Assembly: GCA_034430215.1 (NCBI GenBank)
Contig: DAOUFE010000028.1
Location: 1-64,000, forward strand
Length of the DNA stretch: 64,000 nt
Source of the DNA: UBA4782 sp034430215
Lineage (GTDB): Bacteria; Chloroflexota; Anaerolineae; Anaerolineales; Anaerolineaceae
Direction of reading: 5' to 3'
In this document: piece after piece, positions 8,337 to 15,646 of the stretch
How the letters are laid out: each line of letters opens with the position of its first letter
Position numbering within the stretch: position 1 is the stretch's first letter
The notes under the pieces: generated by a model
What the model was told of the DNA's origin: nothing
Databases searched by the model: none
The model's input: only the letters and a program-made list of their open reading frames with translations
Made by a program: the position numbers and the translations under genes

Positions 8337-9176
8337 ATGAATTTCAAGGGTAAACTGGCTCTCATCACTGGCGGATCCAGCGGAATTGGCCTGGAAGTTG
8401 CCAAACAATTAGCTGGTCGAGGAACCCATGTAGCAATCCTGGCTCGTCGCCAGGATCAATTGGAGATCGCAAAAGGCGAGATCCTGCTAAGTCAGCAAAA
8501 TCCTGATCAGCAGGTTCATCTCATTTCAGCAGATGTAGCCAGTTTTGATCAGGTCAATAAAATCATATCAAAATTCATGGATGAGGTTGGTATACCTGAT
8601 ATCCTGGTCAATTCTGCTGGTATTGTCGTTCCAGGGAAATTCATCAATATTACTTTTGCACAATATTGTTCCATGATATCAGTGAACTACCTTGGGATGG
8701 TCAATCTGTGCAAGCTTGTGATCCCCGAAATGGTGAAAAGACATTCAGGATATGTAGTGAATGTATGCTCCATGGCTGCCCTATTCCCACTTTATGGATA
8801 CACCGGTTATGCTGGTTCCAAATATGCTGTGCGTGGATTTACGGATTCGCTCCGTCAGGAAATGCGTTTATTAGGAATTGATATTTCCATCGTTTATCCA
8901 CCAGATACCAACACCCCTCAATTGCAGGGAGAAATTCCTAACCGCCCTGCAATTACACAGGCATTGGCTGCAACAAATTCTGTTGTTGAGCCTGAACTCG
9001 TTGCACGTACGATCCTTCGTGGAATGGAACGAAAAAAATACGTAATTCTGCCAGGGACAGAAGCAAAGATCCTTGCCCGTGCAGGCTACCTGCTTGGCAA
9101 TGCTTTACACACAGTAATCGATATGTTGATTGATGTGAATATTTCGCGTGCTAAGAAGAAAAGCCGAAAAGTCTGA
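8337..9176 (+). CDS. 3-ketodihydrosphingosine reductase-like SDR
   Basis: The 279-residue short-chain dehydrogenase has the cofactor loop TGGSSGIG (11-18), NSAG (92-95), the catalytic serine S145 and Y158xxxK162. The segment 'IVYPPDTNTPQLQGE' (185-199) resembles the substrate-loop signature of eukaryotic 3-ketodihydrosphingosine reductases. A hydrophobic C-terminal helix ends in a basic tail, as in membrane-associated KDSR. It would reduce 3-ketosphinganine to sphinganine with NADPH. It follows the SPT-like gene by 1 nt, so the two form a two-step pathway unit. The 3' end overlaps the convergent zinc-ribbon gene by 26 bp. No ceramide synthase is seen nearby. Confidence 0.75.
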   Translation: MNFKGKLALITGGSSGIGLEVAKQLAGRGTHVAILARRQDQLEIAKGEILLSQQNPDQQVHLISADVASFDQVNKIISKFMDEVGIPDILVNSAGIVVPGKFINITFAQYCSMISVNYLGMVNLCKLVIPEMVKRHSGYVVNVCSMAALFPLYGYTGYAGSKYAVRGFTDSLRQEMRLLGIDISIVYPPDTNTPQLQGEIPNRPAITQALAATNSVVEPELVARTILRGMERKKYVILPGTEAKILARAGYLLGNALHTVIDMLIDVNISRAKKKSRKV

Positions 9177-9861
9177 GTTGGTTTTGAATAATGATGAGAA
9201 TTAAGGGATACAGTCTTCTCATCATGAAACCAATAATAACAAGCATTACTAATACCACCGCCAGAAAGATCAATGCTTTTTGCAAAGCGATTTTCTGGCG
9301 GTTTTCTTTATCTTTTGTAAGGGCTTCCAACGCCTGATCAAATGCAACATTTGTATAACAGTAACGTTGGTCAAGAATCCTTTTTATTTGTTCAATCGAA
9401 TTTCCCAAACCAAATAACTCAATGACCTGTTCCTTCACCTGTTCATCCGTCAATTCAATCAGAGGAGCAGTTTCTTCCTCTTTAAACTGCTGCATCAGAT
9501 CATGTTTCTCACTGTCTGGTACTGCTCTGCTCCCTGGATAAACGAATTCTTCTATTGGTACCGCGATCCTTTGTTTCGGTTTAGGCTTATGAGATTCTGC
9601 TCCCGCTTCCGCGATCATTGCTATCGGAATCCACATATTTTGATAATCAACCTGCATCGATTCTGGTTGATTTCGGATACAGATGAGCACCCCCGATTTA
9701 TCTATTTCATATGACAACTGGCATTTTGGGCACATCATTTGATCTGGTGCTTCTGACGGATGAATAACGGTTAATGGTTGATTTCCACACCAGATACACT
9801 TCCCTTGTTCTCCCCATGCTGGTGGAATAATCGCACGTGCTAAAGGAGTCTGTTCACTCAT
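9151..9861 (-). CDS. zinc-ribbon protein with C-terminal membrane anchor, function unknown
   Basis: The 236-residue protein has two CxxC pairs near the N-terminus (CIWCG and CPKC), consistent with a zinc ribbon. A charged middle follows, with a short helical segment resembling an SHOCT or UBA-like motif ('IELFGLGNSIEQIKRILDQR'). The C-terminal hydrophobic stretch is followed by an arginine pair. The frame is open from 9897. The ATG at 9861 is preferred because a TATAAT box ends 6 nt upstream, which places transcription start at the codon itself. Not recognised beyond these features. It converges with, and overlaps, the SDR gene by 26 bp. Confidence 0.65.
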   Translation of the reverse strand: MSEQTPLARAIIPPAWGEQGKCIWCGNQPLTVIHPSEAPDQMMCPKCQLSYEIDKSGVLICIRNQPESMQVDYQNMWIPIAMIAEAGAESHKPKPKQRIAVPIEEFVYPGSRAVPDSEKHDLMQQFKEEETAPLIELTDEQVKEQVIELFGLGNSIEQIKRILDQRYCYTNVAFDQALEALTKDKENRQKIALQKALIFLAVVLVMLVIIGFMMRRLYPLILIIIQNQLRLFGFSS

Positions 9862-9867
9862 ACAGGT

Positions 9868-9873
9868 ATTATA
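9868..9873 (-). promoter_or_regulatory. -10 box placed for a leaderless transcript
   Basis: On the minus strand TATAAT (9873-9868) is followed by 6 nt and then the ATG at 9861. No ribosome site can fit in between. The -35 region is unremarkable (TGATAT with a 17-nt spacer). Confidence 0.55.
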
Positions 9874-9978
9874 GATGAAATCCGAAAAACATATCATAAT
9901 AAAAAGGCTATGTAATTATGAAGTTTTCTTGAAGATGGAAGGGATATAATATTTTTATTGCATCAAAGAAGAGGTAAT

Positions 9979-11463
9979 GTGAAGAAAAAAGTAATCGTAA
10001 TTGGATCTGGACTCGGAGGTCTGGCTGCTGCATGCAGACTTGCTGCATTGGGGCATGAAGTCGAGATTTTTGAAAAGCGGGCAATCCCTGGTGGCAGCAA
10101 CAGCGTTATTGAGATTAATGGATTTAAATTTGATGGTGTACCATCAACAGTCACTGCGCCATACCTGCTAGATGAAATTTTTGCCTTCTGTGATAAAAAA
10201 CGCGCTGAACATATCGCACTATTACCTGTAGACCCCTACTATCGTATATTCCAATTCGAGGGGAAGTCTTTTGATTACACTGGCAATCCAGATCACATGG
10301 TTTTAGAAATAGAAAAATGGTCGCCAGCAGATATCGTTGGATACCGCAAGTTAATCGAGTCAAATAAGCGTATTTATAAAAAATGGCATACCTTATTTAC
10401 TGAGAAACCATCTCTCAACCTGATTGATCTATTTAGGATATTTCCCAGTTTGATATCATTGCAAAACCAAAAGAATATGGTTTCCTATGTATCTCAATTC
10501 ATCCAGAACAAATTTTTGCAGCAGGTATTTTCTTTCCACCCATTATTGATAGGTAGCAATCCTTTCGAAGTTTCTGCGATCTCCGTAATGAACCAGTATG
10601 TAGAAAAAGAATATGGTATATATCACCCTCAAGGCGGTTTTGGTAAGATCATTGATTCACTGATCCAAATTTTCGAAGGATCAGGCGGTGCAATCCAGTA
10701 TAACCATGAGGTTACAGAAATCATCCTTGAACATCACAAAGTAAAAGGAGTGCGGTTGAATGATGGAAGTATTCACCGGGCGGATGTTGTCATTTCGGAT
10801 ATTGATACAGCTAGCACTTACTTGAAACTCATTCCACAGAGTCAAAGAAGAAAAAATTCCGATCTGAAGTACCAGAAAGCCCAATATAGTATGTCATTAT
10901 TTGGCATCTTCATTGGGACGAATCACCGGTATCTGGATTCACGCCTAGCTCATAAGAATTGCTTCTTTGCTCCACGGTATAAAGAATTGATGGAAGATAT
11001 TTTTCATAACAAGATTCTTGCTAATGATTTCTTCCTTATTGTTAACATGCCAACCCGCACTGACCCATCCATCGCTCCCGAAGGTTGCGAATTGTTTTCC
11101 ATCTACACACCGGTGCCGAACCTGGATGCAGAAATCGATTGGAAAATTTCTGCACAGCCTTTTCGGGATGCTATTTTGGAATTCTTGGAGAAGAATTATT
11201 TGCCTGACCTACGGTCTCATATTGTTGCAGAAAGTTATATTGATCCGCTATATTTTCAAAATACGTTGAGTAAATTTAAAGGTTCTGCGTTTTCTCTAAT
11301 TCCTACGATGATCCAAGCTCCCTGGTTCCGACCTCACAACCAATCGGAGGATTTTGAAAATCTGTTCATTGTAGGGGCAGGCACTCACCCCGGAGCAGGG
11401 ATGGCAGATGTATTGAACTCTGCAAAAATTGTCAGCAATATTGTTGATCAGTATCTTAAATAA
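9979..11463 (+). CDS. CrtI-like FAD-dependent phytoene desaturase family oxidoreductase
   Basis: The 494-residue flavoprotein starts with a dinucleotide fold, 'VIVIGSGLGGLAAACRLAAL', with the acidic end 'EIFEKRAIPGG'. It closes with the CrtI-type signature 'GAGTHPGAGMADVLNSAK'. CrtI-family enzymes desaturate or isomerise carotenoid precursors, or oxidise related polyenes. No other carotenoid gene is nearby, so the substrate is open. The frame is open from a TTG at 9958. The GTG at 9979 is preferred, since GAGG sits 4 nt before it and the protein then begins with MKKKVIVIG. A TATAAT box lies at 9945-9950. Confidence 0.82.
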   Translation: MKKKVIVIGSGLGGLAAACRLAALGHEVEIFEKRAIPGGSNSVIEINGFKFDGVPSTVTAPYLLDEIFAFCDKKRAEHIALLPVDPYYRIFQFEGKSFDYTGNPDHMVLEIEKWSPADIVGYRKLIESNKRIYKKWHTLFTEKPSLNLIDLFRIFPSLISLQNQKNMVSYVSQFIQNKFLQQVFSFHPLLIGSNPFEVSAISVMNQYVEKEYGIYHPQGGFGKIIDSLIQIFEGSGGAIQYNHEVTEIILEHHKVKGVRLNDGSIHRADVVISDIDTASTYLKLIPQSQRRKNSDLKYQKAQYSMSLFGIFIGTNHRYLDSRLAHKNCFFAPRYKELMEDIFHNKILANDFFLIVNMPTRTDPSIAPEGCELFSIYTPVPNLDAEIDWKISAQPFRDAILEFLEKNYLPDLRSHIVAESYIDPLYFQNTLSKFKGSAFSLIPTMIQAPWFRPHNQSEDFENLFIVGAGTHPGAGMADVLNSAKIVSNIVDQYLK

Positions 11464-11485
11464 TAAATGAGCATAATTAAAACCA

Positions 11486-11511
11486 GAAAGCCACCTTTAA
11501 AGGCGGCTTTC
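11486..11511 (+). terminator. terminator-like hairpin after the crtI-like gene
   Basis: GAAAGCC-A-CC and GG-C-GGCTTTC pair with one mismatch around a TTTAAA loop, 22 bp past the stop codon. There is no T-tract on the plus strand. Confidence 0.5.
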
Positions 11512-11517
11512 CCGGTT

Positions 11518-11565
11518 CGCTGCGGCTTCCTTCTCTATCGAAGAGAGAGGAGGGATGCCGCAGCG
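11518..11565. repeat. long intergenic hairpin element
   Basis: CGCTGCGGC (11518-11526) pairs with GCCGCAGCG (11557-11565). A second inner arm pairs TTCTCT with AGAGAG. The 48-nt element resembles a dispersed REP-like hairpin. On the minus strand a 19-codon ORF (11594-11535) runs into it. Confidence 0.45.
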
Positions 11566-11686
11566 CCACGTTGGTAACTAGAACTATCTATCATAATGGA
11601 CACCACCTCCTCTTCGTAAGAATGGCAACTTGTAATGAACTATTAATAATTATACACAATTCAGTAAATAGTTTATGAGAACCGGA

Positions 11687-12448
11687 TTATTTTTCAGCGA
11701 CAAAAAAGACCCTGCCCTGTTCTTCTGGATCATCAATAGCAATCTCTAGATTTTCAAAGAGTGCAAAATAACAATTCTTCCAGCCCAGATCAAATAACAT
11801 TTTTCGAATCTTGCTGGTTTCAAAGACTGTGTTATAAACAGTTTCCTCAAACCTGTCATAAAGCTCGCTTCCCTCTACGCGCACAAACCCAGATATTTGA
11901 GTATAAGCACGGTTCATACCTTCTTCAAAAATACCTTTTTCCAGGATAAAAATATCATCTGAAATATCGGTATGAACCCCACTCCACCGGGAAAGACCTT
12001 TTTTCGTATTGATATCGAAAATAAAAAGACCTCCTGGGAGAAGTACTGATTCAACGCTTTGAAAACAACCTTCAAGCATCGAATAATCAGCAAAATGGTT
12101 TATGGCGTCATATGTGCATGTAACCAACCCAAACTGCTCATCAAGCGAAAAATGAGATGCATCTCCAATGACGAATTTCGCCTTCCCACTTTTTATGTAC
12201 TCAATGTTATTCTTTTTGGCATACTCGATCATGTATTCAGAAAGATCCAGACCCGTTGTAGTATACCCGCTAGCAAGAAAGTGAGATATCAATACCCCGG
12301 TTCCACAACAGAGATCAAGGATGTTCTTATTCGTTTTCCCAACTGGCGAATTTTGATACAGGTTCTCGATTTTTGGAGCAAGTTTTTGGGCAAAAGGTGC
12401 CCATCTGAGGTTATACACCTGAGCAAAAGCTTTCCCGTAAGCTTGCAT
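11687..12448 (-). CDS. class I SAM-dependent methyltransferase
   Basis: The 253-residue protein has SAM-binding motif I 'ILDLCCGTGVLISHFLASGY', the acidic 'LDLSEYMIEYAK' after strand 2, and 'VIGDASHFSL'. This is the COG2226/UbiE-like Rossmann fold acting on a small molecule. The substrate is not evident. The frame is open from 12493. The ATG at 12448 is preferred because GGAGGT lies 7 nt upstream on the minus strand. It lies downstream of the DUF3048 gene on the same strand with a 64-bp gap. Confidence 0.75.
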   Translation of the reverse strand: MQAYGKAFAQVYNLRWAPFAQKLAPKIENLYQNSPVGKTNKNILDLCCGTGVLISHFLASGYTTTGLDLSEYMIEYAKKNNIEYIKSGKAKFVIGDASHFSLDEQFGLVTCTYDAINHFADYSMLEGCFQSVESVLLPGGLFIFDINTKKGLSRWSGVHTDISDDIFILEKGIFEEGMNRAYTQISGFVRVEGSELYDRFEETVYNTVFETSKIRKMLFDLGWKNCYFALFENLEIAIDDPEEQGRVFFVAEK

Positions 12449-12512
12449 AGAATTTACCTCCACTAGATTATTTAGCCAACCAAATGGTATCAATTATTAA
12501 CTTGATACTCTT

Positions 12513-13661
12513 CTATGGCATGTAAAACGTGAAGCGCCAGTTTCGTTCTTGTTGTGTTACGATCGATTGAGACCCCAACACTGAATACCAGATATTCCCG
12601 GGTTTGTACTCATAAGGTGTCCCGTCCGGAAAGGAAAGGCTTATCAAATCTTCTGGTCCTTCTCTAGTCCAGGTTAGTTCATTAATTATCCCATCTCGAA
12701 CAGCGTACGCTTTACCTGATCCGCTCAAAGGAACATCGAATACCTCTCCCTCATTGGGCACTTCATTGTATCTTGTAAAAAGAATTACCAGGTTATCTGC
12801 GGCAATTTGCGCACCGGTCAATCGATCATAATGAGGTGCATACACTTCATCCATTCCAGATTGAGTTTCTGAGGAGCGATAATACCTTCCATCAGCAGGG
12901 TTATAATCCCAGCGGTTGTACATGCTTCCAGAGAACCTGATAAAGACCACATCAGCAAGGTTGCCGGACTCGGGTTTCTCACTGGAAAAAGGCAAGATAG
13001 TAAATACTGGTTGGATATCTTTAATCTTGTATTGTGTATAGATGGGATCGAGCAAGGTAGTGTTAACCATCAAGTAATTGACTCCATCAGGTTCATACCG
13101 ATAAAAAGCTGGGGCAGTGCTTGGACCTTCCCGGATGAGCCGATCGCCAAAATCAGCGGAAAGCATATTTTCCATTAATTCTTCATAAGCGCCGCCATAC
13201 AAAAGTACCGCCTGGTACATCTGGATCAGTTGCATGTCAATGTGTCTGGCTGATCGCACTGGCCCAACCTGCTCTGGTCGATTTCCATAATAAACCGCTG
13301 CAAAGCGCGTATCGCCATACTCGATGTAATATTCGTACACGTGATCCGCCAGACTCAATCCCCATTGTGGACGGCTCTCACGCGGTACATTCTGAATCTT
13401 TACTATCAGAGGTCTCCGTGTTAATAAACTGGGATCCTGCATAGGTAAGCCTGTCAATGGATTTATCACAGCAGGTATAGAGGTGATCGTTCTCCCTGGC
13501 TCCAGAGTTTCCTGCCGGGCAATTTCTGTATTTGTTGGAGTTATAGAAGGAATACTACTCTCTGTGGATTCCGATTGTGTGGCAACGGGCAAAGATGGTG
13601 CACAACTGGTGAGAATGAGCAATCCTGTGATCATCCATTGGAAACATTGTTTTTTCTTCAT
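12513..13661 (-). CDS. DUF3048 lipoprotein (YerB-like)
   Basis: The 382-residue protein starts with MKKKQCFQW, a hydrophobic run and a lipobox ending LTSC, so it should be a membrane-anchored lipoprotein. The body begins 'NPLTGLPM' and contains 'RPLIVKIQN', 'GPVRSARHID' and 'NRWDYNPADGRYYR', which I recognise as DUF3048 (B. subtilis YerB). Family function is unknown. The ORF can be extended upstream to 13769, but AGAGGA 5 nt before 13661 and the signal sequence fix this start. It is divergent from the DUF2085 gene, with 52 bp between the starts. Confidence 0.85.
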   Translation of the reverse strand: MKKKQCFQWMITGLLILTSCAPSLPVATQSESTESSIPSITPTNTEIARQETLEPGRTITSIPAVINPLTGLPMQDPSLLTRRPLIVKIQNVPRESRPQWGLSLADHVYEYYIEYGDTRFAAVYYGNRPEQVGPVRSARHIDMQLIQMYQAVLLYGGAYEELMENMLSADFGDRLIREGPSTAPAFYRYEPDGVNYLMVNTTLLDPIYTQYKIKDIQPVFTILPFSSEKPESGNLADVVFIRFSGSMYNRWDYNPADGRYYRSSETQSGMDEVYAPHYDRLTGAQIAADNLVILFTRYNEVPNEGEVFDVPLSGSGKAYAVRDGIINELTWTREGPEDLISLSFPDGTPYEYKPGNIWYSVLGSQSIVTQQERNWRFTFYMP

Positions 13662-13697
13662 AGCTATCCTCTTTCTGATTCTATCATTAGAAAAAGG

Positions 13698-13703
13698 TAT
13701 AAT
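13698..13703 (+). promoter_or_regulatory. -10 box close to the DUF2085 start codon
   Basis: TATAAT ends 10 nt before the ATG at 13714, which predicts a leader of about 3 nt. The -35 region is weak. Confidence 0.45.
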
Positions 13704-13713
13704 CATTCCTACT

Positions 13714-14517
13714 ATGCCAAACCCAAAGCCAATTTCACATAAAACCACACTCTTCATCGTCATCTTCACGGGGCTTCTCCTTGGTGTTTGGCTCTTCTAC
13801 TCTCCTCCTGGTCTGTTAGGAAAAGCGGACGCAGTAGGATATGCGGTTTGCCATCGCATAGATGTACGTTCATTCCATCTTGATGACCGTCAGATACCCA
13901 TGTGCGCCCGTTGCACCGGTATGTACCTGGGAGCGTTCGCTGGCATTGTATACCAGCTCCGTTGGAGAAAAAACGGGGGGTATCCATTAAAAAAGTTTTA
14001 TCCCATTATGGCTCTCTTTGTGTTGGCTTTTGGGGTTGACGGTTTAAATTCCTATTTACATTTTTTTCCTGATATGCCTACTTTATACGAGCCTGCGAAT
14101 TGGCTCAGGCTTCTCACAGGTACCGGTATGGGGCTTGATATTGCCCTGGTCATGTACCCGACATTCAACCAGACGATATGGGACAGGTATGATGACATCC
14201 CCGTATTCTCTCGTTGGCGTGATCTTTTGTGGCTAATTTTGATAGCATTAGGACTTGATGCATTGATATACAGTGAGATCAGCCTGTTTGTTTACCCCCT
14301 AGCAGTTATCAGCAGCTTGACCGTTCTGGTACTTCTCGCATCAGTATATGCCATTCTATGGTCATTGATATTAAAACGTGAAAACACAAATTCATCATGG
14401 AAAGAAGCAGCCCCGATTCTTTTTTGTGGTTTAGCCACAGCTCTATTACAAATTAGCGCATTTGACCTTGTTCGCTTTTTTCTCACAGGAACATGGTATG
14501 GATTCCTTGCCGGGTGA
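13714..14517 (+). CDS. DUF2085 membrane protein
   Basis: The 267-residue protein has about six membrane helices and the cysteine/histidine signature of DUF2085: 'VCHRIDVRSFHLDDRQIPMC' followed by ARCTGMYLG. The conserved Cys and His residues suggest metal or redox chemistry at the membrane, but the function is unknown. The frame extends upstream to 13483. The ATG at 13714 is chosen because upstream translation would run through the divergent lipoprotein's signal-peptide region and because a -10 box lies just before it. Confidence 0.8.
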   Translation: MPNPKPISHKTTLFIVIFTGLLLGVWLFYSPPGLLGKADAVGYAVCHRIDVRSFHLDDRQIPMCARCTGMYLGAFAGIVYQLRWRKNGGYPLKKFYPIMALFVLAFGVDGLNSYLHFFPDMPTLYEPANWLRLLTGTGMGLDIALVMYPTFNQTIWDRYDDIPVFSRWRDLLWLILIALGLDALIYSEISLFVYPLAVISSLTVLVLLASVYAILWSLILKRENTNSSWKEAAPILFCGLATALLQISAFDLVRFFLTGTWYGFLAG

Positions 14518-14558
14518 TATATAATAATAAGATAAACATTTATTATCACGGAGGAATT

Positions 14559-14921
14559 ATGGGACAATATTATTATCAGCAACCGCCACAACAACAGCCA
14601 CCTTATTATCCCCCTGCTCCAACCCGCACAAGCACCTGGGCAATCATCAGCATGGTTGGAGGTATCCTTGGATGGCTTGGTCTCTTTGGTTTGGGCGGAT
14701 TGGTAGGCATCATCTGTGGGCATGTAGCTCAAAGTGAGATCAAGAAAAGCGCAGGTACCATTACCGGAAATGGAATGGCTGTTGCTGGTTTAATTCTTGG
14801 TTATCTTAATGTAATTGGTACGATCGTCGCAGTAATTCTGGCAATTATTCTACCGTTGTTAGGTGTAGCAATTTGCGGTGGAGCAGGTGCGTTAGGTGGC
14901 ATTATAGATTCTGGTTATTAG
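14559..14921 (+). CDS. DUF4190-type small membrane protein
   Basis: The 120-residue protein has a Tyr/Gln/Pro-rich N-terminal tail (residues 1-25) and two glycine-rich hydrophobic segments. The spacing 'AIISMVGGILGWLG', 'GHVAQSEIKKS', 'GMAVAGLILGYLNVI' is the DUF4190 pattern. The function is unknown. Such proteins often carry proline-rich tails for protein contacts. GGAGG lies 4 nt before the ATG. It probably forms a transcription unit with the next small membrane gene. Confidence 0.75.
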   Translation: MGQYYYQQPPQQQPPYYPPAPTRTSTWAIISMVGGILGWLGLFGLGGLVGIICGHVAQSEIKKSAGTITGNGMAVAGLILGYLNVIGTIVAVILAIILPLLGVAICGGAGALGGIIDSGY

Positions 14922-14956
14922 ATCTACAATTTTGCATTCATTCTCTGGAGGAAACA

Positions 14957-15157
14957 ATGGCTGATTATATTCCCGAAACACCCGTCACAGAAGAACCCAA
15001 AAAGAATAACAAGACATTGATTATTGTATTGGTTGTTGTTGGTGTTGTATTGCTTTGTTGCTGTTTACCAATTGCAGTGCTTGCGATTTTACAATTAACA
15101 GGAACGATCGATTTGTTTAGTTACATTACCCCATTAGCTACATATGCATTGATATAG
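14957..15157 (+). CDS. small single-pass membrane protein
   Basis: The 66-residue protein has an acidic/basic N-terminal tail followed by one hydrophobic helix (about 23-50) with a run of cysteines ('LLCCCLPIAVL'). GGAGG precedes the ATG by 6 nt. It follows the DUF4190 gene by 35 bp and may act with it. No family is recognised. The stop lies 3 bp from the end of the convergent DUF402 gene. Confidence 0.6.
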   Translation: MADYIPETPVTEEPKKNNKTLIIVLVVVGVVLLCCCLPIAVLAILQLTGTIDLFSYITPLATYALI

Positions 15158-15160
15158 TAT

Positions 15161-15646
15161 TTACATCACCATTTGGTAAATATTAAAATGCGCTGACTCC
15201 TTGAAAAGAGATTGAAGCTCTTGTAAGGCAGTCAGCGCATGTGAATTTTCAACCTCAGATAACTCTAAATCAGCAAATTCATCTTCATCCAAAATTAGCT
15301 GCCTGCCGTCTGGATAAACAAATAGATCCAGCGCTAAATCACGGGCAGCGATTGTTCCATTGGAAAATTCAGCAGGTGCGGTTACATTGCAATACCAGCC
15401 TTTTAAACCATCTGTATGTTTATCGTGGATCTCGAAGATGTTATACCAGCGATTGGAAAAATAAACCTCAACAAAACGATCTCCTTCAGCCAGGGTAATT
15501 CCATGAAATGGCAGGTCAGAGCGATTGAAATATGCTTCAAGCAAAATTGCAGTTTTTGTATAGCAGAGCACTTTCCCTGAATAACGCCAGACTTCTTTTC
15601 CTTGACTGTTCTGTTTAATAACGTGAACTTCGCTTCCAACCTTCAT
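15161..15646 (-). CDS. DUF402 protein, last gene of the thiamine operon
   Basis: The 161-residue protein matches DUF402 (FomD/Sa1684-like) with 'VEVYFSNRWYNIFEIHD', 'LKGWYCNVTAP', 'LDLFVYPDGR' and 'LDEDEF'. Characterised relatives are metal-dependent nucleoside diphosphate phosphatases or related hydrolases. The ATG overlaps the stop of the ABC ATPase gene (ATGA), so it is translationally coupled to the thiamine importer. A role on thiamine phosphates is possible but is only inference from position. The last 80 bp encode a 53-nt hairpin. Confidence 0.8.
   Translation of the reverse strand: MKVGSEVHVIKQNSQGKEVWRYSGKVLCYTKTAILLEAYFNRSDLPFHGITLAEGDRFVEVYFSNRWYNIFEIHDKHTDGLKGWYCNVTAPAEFSNGTIAARDLALDLFVYPDGRQLILDEDEFADLELSEVENSHALTALQELQSLFKESAHFNIYQMVM
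15188..15240. repeat. 53-nt three-tier hairpin inside the DUF402 3' coding end
   Basis: An 11-bp perfect inverted repeat (15188-15198 with 15230-15240, core ATGCGCTGACT) encloses CCTT/AAGG (15199-15202 with 15225-15228) and AAGAG/CTCTT (15206-15210 with 15218-15222) around a 7-nt loop. It lies between convergent gene ends and may act as a transcription barrier or 3'-end stabiliser. Confidence 0.6.

Noticed and set aside
14292..14732. A 146-residue minus-strand ORF opposite the DUF2085/DUF4190 genes
   Set aside because: It has low-complexity composition and no ribosome site, and it lies opposite two well-supported genes.
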